Source of the DNA: Deltaproteobacteria bacterium
GTDB lineage: Bacteria > SAR324 > NAC60-12
Assembly (NCBI GenBank): GCA_002716165.1
Contig: PAZT01000037.1
Span: 1-19,143 of the forward strand
DNA: 19,143 bases
Reading direction: 5' to 3'
Both the position numbers and the translations under genes were made by a program. How positions within the stretch are numbered: the stretch's first letter is position 1; each line of letters opens with the position of its first letter. Positions 7,846-14,207 of the stretch are shown one piece after another. Below the pieces are notes generated by a model, which saw nothing but the letters and a program-made list of their open reading frames with translations, had not been told where the DNA came from and did not search any database.

Positions 7846-7899
7846 GTGAAAATCCTGTAATAAGTAAACCATATATGTTATTTCAGGCAATTTTTTCAC
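7846..7899 (+). promoter_or_regulatory. Two-part RNA hairpin in the rpsK-rpoA spacer (attenuator, terminator or processing site)
   Basis: Seen directly: outer arms GTGAAAA (7846-7852) and TTTTCAC (7893-7899) pair perfectly over 7 bp. Inner arms CCTGTAATAA (7854-7863) and TTATTTCAGG (7878-7887) pair at 9 of 10 positions, with one T-T mismatch and a 14-base loop. The interior bulge is one base on the 5' side and CAATT on the 3' side. The inner stem is followed by CAATTTTTT (7888-7896), so the inner stem plus T-run resembles a weak Rho-independent terminator, and formation of the outer stem would sequester the T-run. Function (partial termination, attenuation before rpoA, or an RNase III site) is inference. 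Confidence 0.5.
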
Positions 7900-7933
7900 T
7901 AAATTCAAACTGGACAACTAAACTGGAACACAG

Positions 7934-9040
7934 ATGACTGAATTAAATGAAACTTTAGAAACTAAAGATTCGGAAAAAGAAGACTTAATTCCGGAAAGCA
8001 AAAATCTCTCCGATACAAATACAGATCCTGACGAAAATCCTTTTTTTGCAAAAAACTGGATTTCAATAGCAAAACCTAGGAAACTGCAGTTTGAAACGGA
8101 GAATCTAAAAACAGATTATGGCAAATTCACTCTTGATCCATTAGAGCCAGGTTACGGAGTTACGATTGGGCATTCTTTGAGACGCGTCCTTCTTTCTTCA
8201 ATTAGGGGATCAGCTGTTTTCGCAGTTCAAATCGACGGAGTAACTCATGAATTTACCAACATTCCTGGTATTGTAGAGGACATGGTTCAGGTGATTTTAA
8301 ATATTAAGGAACTTCAGATAGAACAGCATGTTGATGAAATTGTTGAACTTGAACTCATTGGAGAAGGTCCATGTGAAATAAAAGCTGGAGAAATTTCAAC
8401 TTTCGAAAAAGCTAAAATTTTAAATCCTAACCTTACTTTAGCTACATTACAAAAAGGAGCAACAGTCAGTATGACTATGTTCTCAAGATTCAACAAAGGT
8501 TATATAACTTCGGAAGATAATCAAGAGGTAGAATTGCCAGTTGGTACAATTTTTCTAGACTCAAACCATTCCCCAGTCAGTCGAATTAAGTACGAAATTG
8601 AAAATTCAAGAGTCGATCAAAAAACAGACTATGATAGATTAAATTTCGAATTATGGACAAATGGTTCTGTAAAGCCAGCAGACAGTTTGGCTTTTGCTGC
8701 AAAAATAATCAAAGAACACATGGATGTATTTATTAACTTTGACGAAAGCAGTATAAAAGACGAACCAGAAGATAAAGTTGAAGATGAACCATTAAATGAA
8801 AATTTGTATCGAAGCGTCAGTGAACTCGAACTTTCAGTACGTTCCATAAATTGCCTTCAAAACGCAAAAATCGAAACTATAGGAGATCTTGTTCAGAAAA
8901 CTGAGCAGGAAATGCTTAAAACTAAAAATTTTGGAAGAAAATCTCTTAATGAAATAAAGGTAATTCTGACTGAAATGGGATTAGCCCTAGGAACTACACT
9001 GGATAATTTTGATCCAGCGAACAATCCTCACGAAAAATAA
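7934..9040 (+). CDS. rpoA: DNA-directed RNA polymerase alpha subunit, with an acidic N-terminal extension
   Basis: The alpha subunit dimer nucleates RNA polymerase assembly, and its C-terminal domain contacts promoter UP elements and activators. The dimerisation/assembly domain starts at about residue 39 (AKNWISIAKPRKLQFE) and includes DPLEPGYGVTIGHSLRRVLLSSI and DGVTHEF. An acidic linker at about 268-288 leads to the C-terminal domain at about 294-357 with VRSINCL: Arg303 is the equivalent of E. coli Arg265, Asn306 of Asn268 and Lys336 of Lys298, a constant offset of 38. The offset reflects a 38-residue extension rich in Glu/Asp (12 acidic, 3 basic). No in-frame ATG, GTG or TTG lies between the ATG at 7934 and the core, so the extension is not a start-site error. 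The gene is separated from rplQ by 11 bases. Rating is certain for function, unusual for length (368 residues). Confidence 0.97.
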   Translation: MTELNETLETKDSEKEDLIPESKNLSDTNTDPDENPFFAKNWISIAKPRKLQFETENLKTDYGKFTLDPLEPGYGVTIGHSLRRVLLSSIRGSAVFAVQIDGVTHEFTNIPGIVEDMVQVILNIKELQIEQHVDEIVELELIGEGPCEIKAGEISTFEKAKILNPNLTLATLQKGATVSMTMFSRFNKGYITSEDNQEVELPVGTIFLDSNHSPVSRIKYEIENSRVDQKTDYDRLNFELWTNGSVKPADSLAFAAKIIKEHMDVFINFDESSIKDEPEDKVEDEPLNENLYRSVSELELSVRSINCLQNAKIETIGDLVQKTEQEMLKTKNFGRKSLNEIKVILTEMGLALGTTLDNFDPANNPHEK

Positions 9041-9051
9041 GCTTACAAAAA

Positions 9052-10062
9052 ATGCGTCACCTAAAAGCTGGAAACCGTTTAGGCGTTACATCAGCACATC
9101 GACTTGCCATGATGCGGAACATGGTAACTTCAATTATTGAGCATGGTCAGATAACATGCACATTAGCCCGAGCTAAAGAGGTCCGTAAACCTTTAGAAAA
9201 GATGATTGGTTTAGGAAAAAAGGGAACACTTCATTCCCGCCGTCAGGCTTTGCGTTTTGTAAAAAGTAAAGAAGCAATGGCACAGTTATTTGGTGTCTTG
9301 GCTGAGAGGTACAAAGAGCGAAATGGAGGATACTGCCGGATAATCAAACTTGGGAAAAACAGGCTGGGTGATAATTCTGAAATGGCTATTGTTCAATTGC
9401 TTGGATGTGAGAGAGATAAACTAAGTGAATTGAAAAAACAAAAAGGTGCTAAAAAGAATCAGAAGAAAAAAGGGAGCACTGTACTGAAAGAGGTTAGTGA
9501 AGAAATTAAGCAAATTCCCGAAGCTGACAAAAACATAGAAAAAGAATTAAAGCATGAAAATGGTTCTATTGAACCCGAAAATAAAGAACTCCCTGAAGAA
9601 AAATATGAATCTGAATCTGAGGGAGAAAACCAAATTCAGGAAAAACAACTAACTGAAACAAAAGTAACTGACTCTTCTGAAAATAAAACAAATGTTAAGG
9701 TAGACAATAACGATGGTGACTCGAACAAAAATATAGTGATTGAAGAAAATCTGACTCAAGATTCTCAAGAAAAGAACAAGGAGGAAAATGTTAATACAAA
9801 AAATGAAAAGCCTGATGTAAAAAAAGTGGATGTTTCTGAAAATATAGCCAAGGTTAACTATAGCAAGGATGACGATGGCTCAAGCAAAGAAGACGAGAAT
9901 GAAGGAAGTCTGACCCAAGATTCTCAAGAAAAGAATGAGGAGGAAATTGTTAATACAAAAAATGAAAAATCTGAAGCTAAATCAGATGAAAACCAAACAG
10001 ATGATACTTCCAAACAAGAGTCTAAGAATCAATCAGAAGAAAATAATAAGACAAAAAGTTGA
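9052..10062 (+). CDS. rplQ: 50S ribosomal protein L17 (bL17) with a long charged C-terminal tail
   Basis: L17 is a bacterial-specific protein close to the exit of the polypeptide tunnel. Residues 1-118 are a complete, ordinary L17 (MRHLKAGNRLGVTSAHRLAMMRNM..., GDNSEMAIVQLLG). Residues 119-336 are an added low-complexity tail. It is lysine-rich at about 122-147 (KKQKGAKKNQKKK), then strongly Glu/Asp/Asn/Ser/Lys-rich to the end, with no Trp or Phe, only two Tyr, and no predicted hydrophobic segment. Two copies of LTQDSQEKN lie at 234-242 and 287-295. The tail is probably disordered. The frame is continuous and the composition uniform, so a frameshift into non-coding DNA is unlikely. It is the last gene of the ribosomal cluster, and a 382-base gap follows. 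The role of the tail is unknown. Confidence 0.95.
   Translation: MRHLKAGNRLGVTSAHRLAMMRNMVTSIIEHGQITCTLARAKEVRKPLEKMIGLGKKGTLHSRRQALRFVKSKEAMAQLFGVLAERYKERNGGYCRIIKLGKNRLGDNSEMAIVQLLGCERDKLSELKKQKGAKKNQKKKGSTVLKEVSEEIKQIPEADKNIEKELKHENGSIEPENKELPEEKYESESEGENQIQEKQLTETKVTDSSENKTNVKVDNNDGDSNKNIVIEENLTQDSQEKNKEENVNTKNEKPDVKKVDVSENIAKVNYSKDDDGSSKEDENEGSLTQDSQEKNEEEIVNTKNEKSEAKSDENQTDDTSKQESKNQSEENNKTKS
9751..9969 (+). repeat. In-frame duplication inside the rplQ tail, offset 159 bases
   Basis: The DNA at 9751-9810 recurs at 9910-9969 with few changes (both begin CTGAC(T/C)CAAGATTCTCAAG and run through TTAATACAAAAAATGAAAA). The offset is 159 bases, exactly 53 codons. At the protein level the copies are residues 234-258 and 287-311. 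Weaker similarity reaches back about 27 residues (SEN, DG and S-K matches), so the duplicated unit was probably the whole 53 residues, with the N-terminal halves diverged. This suggests the tail grew by tandem duplication. Confidence 0.85.
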
Positions 10063-10444
10063 AAAATTTAATCCTCATTCCTTAATACTCTTTAATAGTA
10101 TAAAACCAGATGACCAGTACATTGAGTTTAGTTTCTAAAAAAATTCTAAATTAGTTATTTATATTTCCTTTTATGTCAATAAGATAAAGAAATAAGGACC
10201 GGATTTAGTATTTACTGCAAACCCACTCAAAACACATCCCCCCAAAAAAATTATTCTATATCATTAGTGTATAATCTTTTTATATCATATCATTTTAAGT
10301 TTTGACCCTGTCAGAATGTTGAAATTTCAGCATTTTGCTAGTATGATTTTATCTCTATATTATTTTACAAAGATACTTTCCAAATTTAAGAAATATTTCT
10401 ACTGATAATCTGTAAAAATTTACACAGTCAAATTCAGCATCGTT
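10063..10444. other. Gap between rplQ and yebC
   Basis: This 382-base AT-rich stretch has no open frame of credible length and no tRNA-like structure that I can see. It contains the hairpin at 10308-10341, a perfect TATAAT at 10270-10275 without a matching -35 box, and a TTTACA at 10364-10369 without a good -10 box at 17 bases. A promoter for yebC-ruvC-ruvA presumably lies here, but I cannot locate it with confidence. No clear Shine-Dalgarno sequence precedes yebC. Confidence 0.6.
10308..10341 (+). promoter_or_regulatory. Strong imperfect hairpin / dyad in the rplQ-yebC gap
   Basis: Bases 10308-10322 pair with 10327-10341 around an AATT loop. Of 15 positions, 11 are Watson-Crick, 3 are G-T wobbles and one (10311/10338) is a mismatch. 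The central 20 bases (10315-10334) are a near-perfect palindrome with a single wobble pair. A short T-run (TTTT, 10347-10350) follows only after TATGA, so it is not a textbook terminator. It could be the weak end of the ribosomal operon transcript, an RNA control element for yebC, or a dimeric regulator site. The structure is seen; the role is inference. Confidence 0.45.
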
Positions 10445-11197
10445 ATGTCCGGACATAGTAAATGGAGTACAATTAAACACAAGAAATCTGCACAAGATGC
10501 AAAGAGGGGAAAAATATTTACAAAGCTAATTAAAGAACTCACAATAGCAGCAAGACTTGGTGGTAGTAATTCAGATGCTAATCCTCGTTTAAGAACCGCA
10601 ATTGCAAATGCAAAAAGCCAAAGTATGCCAAAAGATAATATCGAACGTGCTATCAAAAAAGGTGCTGGTGAACTCGATGGCTTAGTTTTTGAGGAAATAA
10701 TTTATGAAGGTTATGGACCTCATAATGTTGCCATTATTGTTGAAGTTATGACCGATAACCGAAACCGTTCCATTGCTTTTGTAAGGAGTTCTTTCAAAAA
10801 ATACAATGGTAATTTAGGCTCAGCTAATTCTGTTCAATACATGTTTGATAGGTTAGGCTCAATAACTGTTGAGAAATCTAAAATTGAAGAGGAATTATTA
10901 ACTGAATTGATTATAGAGGCCGGTGCAGAAGACATTAACACTGAAAATACTGACGTATTCCAAGTCATTACAGCTCCTTCTGATTTTGATAATGTGAGAT
11001 CATACCTTGAAGACAGAAAAGTCGAGATGATGAACGCAGAATTAATATGGAACCCGCAAAATCGTATTTTAATTGATGATAGTAAAAAAGCCGAACAAGT
11101 AATAAAACTTATTGATATATTGGAAGAAGACGATGACGTTCAGAGTGTTCATTCTAATTTTGAAATAAGCGGGAACGTACTAGCTGAACTTGTCTGA
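10445..11197 (+). CDS. yebC: YebC/TACO1 family protein
   Basis: The 250-residue protein begins with the diagnostic MSGHSKWSTIKHKKSAQDAKRGKIFTKL and contains NPRLRTAIANAKSQSMPKDNIERAIKK, then YEGYGPHNVAIIVEVMTDNRNRS. Length and all three domains are complete. Family members have been described as DNA-binding transcription regulators and, more recently, as ribosome-associated factors that ease translation of proline-rich stretches (mitochondrial TACO1 is the eukaryotic relative). A ruvC neighbour downstream is common in bacteria. The stop overlaps the ruvC start by eight bases, implying co-translation. ATG 10445 has no clear ribosome binding site. Confidence 0.96.
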   Translation: MSGHSKWSTIKHKKSAQDAKRGKIFTKLIKELTIAARLGGSNSDANPRLRTAIANAKSQSMPKDNIERAIKKGAGELDGLVFEEIIYEGYGPHNVAIIVEVMTDNRNRSIAFVRSSFKKYNGNLGSANSVQYMFDRLGSITVEKSKIEEELLTELIIEAGAEDINTENTDVFQVITAPSDFDNVRSYLEDRKVEMMNAELIWNPQNRILIDDSKKAEQVIKLIDILEEDDDVQSVHSNFEISGNVLAELV

Positions 11198-11687
11198 TTC
11201 TATTCGAATTTTAGGGATTGATCCAGGAAGTAGGAAAACTGGCTATGGTTTGATTGAGCATTTTGGCAATAAATCTCGCCACTTGGATAGTGGATTTATT
11301 AGACTGAATGAAAAAAAAACTCTTTCAGAAAGGTTGTTCAAACTTTCCAATGAACTTGGAAAAATCATTGACAGGCTAAATCCAAATTGTGGAGCAATAG
11401 AAAAAATATTTTATGCCAAAAATGCGCAGTCTGCGCTTTCTTTAGGACATGCCCGCGGAGTAATACTACTTAAATTTTCCGAGCGTCAAATTCCTATTCA
11501 TGAGTATCAGGCACTAAAGGTTAAGCAGACCGTTGTAGGAGCAGGAAGGGCTGACAAAAGCCAGATTCAACACATGGTCAAGATTTTGTTGAAAATAAAT
11601 GACTCATTGCAAGAAGATCAGGCAGACGCTCTTGCTGTTGCTCTCACTCATGCCCACTTACGGAAAGCAGATAATAATTGGTTATAA
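11190..11687 (+). CDS. ruvC: Crossover junction endodeoxyribonuclease RuvC
   Basis: RuvC is the dimeric resolvase that cuts Holliday junctions in the RuvABC complex. The 165-residue protein has the RNase H-like fold hallmarks: ILGIDPGSRKTGYG with catalytic Asp11, AIEKIFYAKNAQSAL with Glu71, and EDQADALAVALTH with Asp143 and Asp146, corresponding to E. coli Asp7, Glu66, Asp138 and Asp141. VKQTVVGAGRADKSQIQHMV is also conserved. The TTG start at 11190 lies inside the end of yebC and gives the right N-terminus (MSDSIRILGIDPG). The gene probably relies on coupling with yebC. Confidence 0.97.
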   Translation: MSDSIRILGIDPGSRKTGYGLIEHFGNKSRHLDSGFIRLNEKKTLSERLFKLSNELGKIIDRLNPNCGAIEKIFYAKNAQSALSLGHARGVILLKFSERQIPIHEYQALKVKQTVVGAGRADKSQIQHMVKILLKINDSLQEDQADALAVALTHAHLRKADNNWL

Positions 11688-11704
11688 TATGAATTAATAT
11701 TTTC

Positions 11705-12322
11705 ATGATTGCCTATCTTGAAGGTCATATACTTCGTTCTGAAGCCAATTTAGTTATACTAAAAACTTCAGCCAACGTCGGTTACGCAGTGCACGTACCT
11801 TTTCAGGTTTCAGAAAAATACTCCCCTGATGAATTCTTATCACTGCACATTCATCCCAGTTACAGGGAAGATGACATTTCTCTCTATGGGTTCCAAAATT
11901 TGGAAGAAAAAAAGCTCTTTGAAATGCTGATAAAAACATCAGGAGTAGGGCCAAAATTAGGTTTAGCTGTTCTTTCAGCAATTTCTCCACGCCAGTTACA
12001 AGATGCAGTACACCAGAACAATACTGAAATTTTCAATCATGTCCCCGGTATTGGAAAAAAAACTGCTGCAAAATTGTGTCTTGATATGAAAGATCAGCTG
12101 AAGAAGAATTCTTTTGTGGCATTTGAATCTGGGATTGAGCATGGAGTAACAAACTTAACAACATCAGGAACTACCGATATTGACGGGCTTTTCTCTGCAT
12201 TAAAGAATTTGGGTTATTCTGAAAAAGAAATCCTATCAGTCTTGAAAGAGTTGGGAAATTCAGACTTAACCTTTGAAGAAAGGCTGAAAAAAGCACTTTC
12301 ATTATTAACACCTTTAAGATAG
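11705..12322 (+). CDS. ruvA: Holliday junction DNA helicase subunit RuvA
   Basis: RuvA is the tetrameric junction-binding protein that loads the RuvB motor. The 205 residues comprise the OB-fold domain I (MIAYLEGHI... to about 63, with REDDISLYGF), the double helix-hairpin-helix domain II (TSGVGPKLGLAVL at about 78-90 and VPGIGKKTAAKLCLDMKD) and, after a variable Ser/Thr-Gly linker, the RuvB-binding domain III (ALKNLGYSEKEILSVLKEL). ATG 11705 lies 17 bases after ruvC without an evident ribosome binding site. ruvB, a frequent next gene, is not here: ssb follows. Confidence 0.97.
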   Translation: MIAYLEGHILRSEANLVILKTSANVGYAVHVPFQVSEKYSPDEFLSLHIHPSYREDDISLYGFQNLEEKKLFEMLIKTSGVGPKLGLAVLSAISPRQLQDAVHQNNTEIFNHVPGIGKKTAAKLCLDMKDQLKKNSFVAFESGIEHGVTNLTTSGTTDIDGLFSALKNLGYSEKEILSVLKELGNSDLTFEERLKKALSLLTPLR

Positions 12323-12359
12323 AACAGAAGTCCTTATAATAAAATTAAGAGGAGACATC

Positions 12360-12833
12360 ATGGCAAACCTTAACAAAGTAACTTTGATTGGACGTTTAGG
12401 ACAGGACCCCGAAATAAGATATACACAATCAGGAAGTGCTGTTGCCAATGCAACTATCGCAACTAATGATTTTTGGACAGACAAACAAGGCGAAAAGCAG
12501 GAAAGAACTGAGTGGCACAGCCTCGTATTGTGGGGCAAGCTAGCTGATTTGGCACAGTCTTATTTGAAAAAAGGATCTCAAGTTTATGTTGAGGGTCGCT
12601 TGCAAACAAGAGACTGGGAAGATCAACAGGGACAGAAGCACTATAAAACAGAAGTGGTAGTCACAACAATGCAGTTTCTGGATTCTAAAATTTCTGATGC
12701 AGACTCTGTTCCTAGTACATCTCCAACATATAGAGACAATTCAACTTCTTCTGAATATTCAAAAAATGCTAAATCTAATTCAACTGATTCCAAGGAGGAT
12801 GATGATTACATAAAGGACGATATACCTTTTTAA
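12360..12833 (+). CDS. ssb: Single-stranded DNA-binding protein
   Basis: SSB coats single-stranded DNA in replication and repair. The OB fold occupies residues 1-108 (MANLNKVTLIGRLGQDPEIRYTQSG, TEWHSLVLWGKLADLAQSYLKKGSQVYVEGRL). A Ser/Asn/Asp-rich disordered linker runs from about 110 to 148, and the acidic tip DDIPF closes the protein, the docking site for repair partners. It has the strongest ribosome binding site in the window (AAGAGGAG, 12347-12354, five bases before the ATG) and a perfect TATAAT at 12335-12340. A -35 box is not evident, so an own promoter is only possible. The position after ruvA suggests a recombination/repair grouping. Confidence 0.97.
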   Translation: MANLNKVTLIGRLGQDPEIRYTQSGSAVANATIATNDFWTDKQGEKQERTEWHSLVLWGKLADLAQSYLKKGSQVYVEGRLQTRDWEDQQGQKHYKTEVVVTTMQFLDSKISDADSVPSTSPTYRDNSTSSEYSKNAKSNSTDSKEDDDYIKDDIPF

Positions 12834-13411
12834 ATTTAGTTTAACTAAAATCCCATTAAATCAGAAAAACTGATATCAAACTAGTGAAATTTTGAAAAAT
12901 ATAGCATTTTACAGTTACCCCCATTTCTAACAATTAATATTTTTACAGACGCTTTTATTTCATCGAGACTTACATATTTCCCCAAGATATTATTTATTCC
13001 ACAAATATAAAATCAACAACTCAAAGTTTTAACTTAAAAATAATTTGCCTGAATACCTCCAAATACAATTCTTAGAAACTTTTTTTATATTTTCCGTTTT
13101 TGTTGGCAATGCAGTTCTTTTATGTAACGATAAATAATGTGCATAATATCATTTTATTTTTTTAAACTGTCAAAATTAATGTATTATTAAAAATGTCAAG
13201 AGCATAAATTAAAAGCCTTTATCGAAGAAAAAAGCAGAGAGATATAAAGGTCAGAACTGAAAACTTCCACCAAAATTAATACCTTATTTACAGAGAAAAA
13301 AATTTGTAATCACCTTGTAAACCCGAGTAAATTAGAATGTTTTATTTTTTATCTTTTCTTAGTGATTAATTGAAGTTTTAAATTGTAAAGTCTAATTTGT
13401 GCAACCAGTAT
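12834..13411. other. Long AT-rich gap with no recognisable gene
   Basis: No reading frame on either strand looks like a protein, and I see no tRNA or known RNA. Small dyads are present: TTTAGTT/AACTAAA at 12835-12849 directly after the ssb stop, ATCAG-A5-CTGAT at 12860-12874, and CCTTTAT/ATAAAGG at 13216-13250 with a 21-base loop. None is followed by a good T-run. A TTGACA reads on the minus strand at 13174-13169, but the -10 position is poor. The stretch presumably holds the ssb transcript end and the promoter for the downstream gene. Confidence 0.6.
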
Positions 13412-14110
13412 ATGAATAAAATAATTAAGCTTGAAGATATTGAAGCAGAAGTTTACTACAAGAACATAAGAAATATTAACCTTCGTATTTCACCACCTGA
13501 AGGAAAAGTGCGAATCTCAGCCCCGTTTAGAACAACAACTAAAACAATATACAAATTTGCCTGTTCAAAGCTTAGTTGGATAAAGAAAAAGAGAAGAATG
13601 ATTTTAGAAAGTACAAGCGAATCATTACAATACATAAATGATGAAACACACTTCTTCATGGGGGAAAAGTATAAATTAAGAATACAAAAAAACAATGCAC
13701 TGACAGAAGTGAAGCTTATTAATAATGAAATAGTTCTTCAAGTACCTGATGAGGCTGATTCGTCAAAAAGGCAATCAATTTTACAAGATTGGTATCACCT
13801 TCAGCTTGAAATGATTATTCCACCACTTATATCTAAATGGGAATCAATCATGAATGTGTCAGTAAGACGTTTTTCAATTCGTCGTATGAAAACAAGATGG
13901 GGGAGCTGCACACCTAAATCACGCTGCATTCGTTTCAATCTGGAACTGGTAAAAAGGGCCCCGGAATGTATTGAATATATTGTAGTACATGAATTGGTAC
14001 ACCTGCTTGAAGCTAGTCACAACAATAAATTCAAATCCCTGATGGATAGATTTTATCCTAATTGGAAACTTTACAGAAGAGAGTTAAGATCTTTGCAAAT
14101 AAAAGCATAA
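13412..14110 (+). CDS. YgjP-like zinc metallopeptidase-family protein (DUF45)
   Basis: The 232-residue protein has the DUF45/YgjP layout: a beta-rich N-terminal half (YYKNIRNINLRISPPEGKVRISAPF), the family signature MKTRWGSCTPKSRCIRFNLEL at about 159-179, and a zinc motif VVHELVHLLEASHNNKF with His193, Glu194, His197 and third ligand His203, followed by FYPNW. The fold is related to gluzincin metallopeptidases and to SprT/WLM proteins. The E. coli member has been reported to act as a UTP pyrophosphatase, so peptidase activity should not be assumed. ATG 13412 is preferred; a TTG at 13397 would add five residues with no better support. No signal peptide is visible, so it is probably cytoplasmic. 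It is flanked by a large gap and by smc. Confidence 0.9.
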   Translation: MNKIIKLEDIEAEVYYKNIRNINLRISPPEGKVRISAPFRTTTKTIYKFACSKLSWIKKKRRMILESTSESLQYINDETHFFMGEKYKLRIQKNNALTEVKLINNEIVLQVPDEADSSKRQSILQDWYHLQLEMIIPPLISKWESIMNVSVRRFSIRRMKTRWGSCTPKSRCIRFNLELVKRAPECIEYIVVHELVHLLEASHNNKFKSLMDRFYPNWKLYRRELRSLQIKA

Positions 14111-14207
14111 TTATTGCATTGGAAGGCTATCTAATTAAATTAACATTCATACTCAAATATTTTAAATTATACCTATAAGTTCTATGAACACATAGCAATA
14201 AAAAGCA

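Noticed and set aside
7838..7933. Remnant of a decayed rpsD
   Set aside because: Too short, and no S4-like residues in any frame; the space is mostly the hairpin.
9751..9969. Possible CRISPR or mobile-element repeat in the rplQ tail
   Set aside because: Only two copies, both in frame and coding, with a codon-multiple offset; this is a protein-level duplication.
9935..10138. 67-codon + strand frame overlapping the end of rplQ
   Set aside because: It is the out-of-frame reading of the lysine/glutamate-rich tail followed by spacer; no recognisable features.
12835..12874. Rho-independent terminator after ssb
   Set aside because: Two small AT-rich dyads are present but neither has a following T-run.
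13146..13174. Minus-strand promoter with TTGACA at 13174-13169
   Set aside because: The hexamer at the right distance (about TGATAT) matches the -10 box poorly and no minus-strand gene lies downstream.
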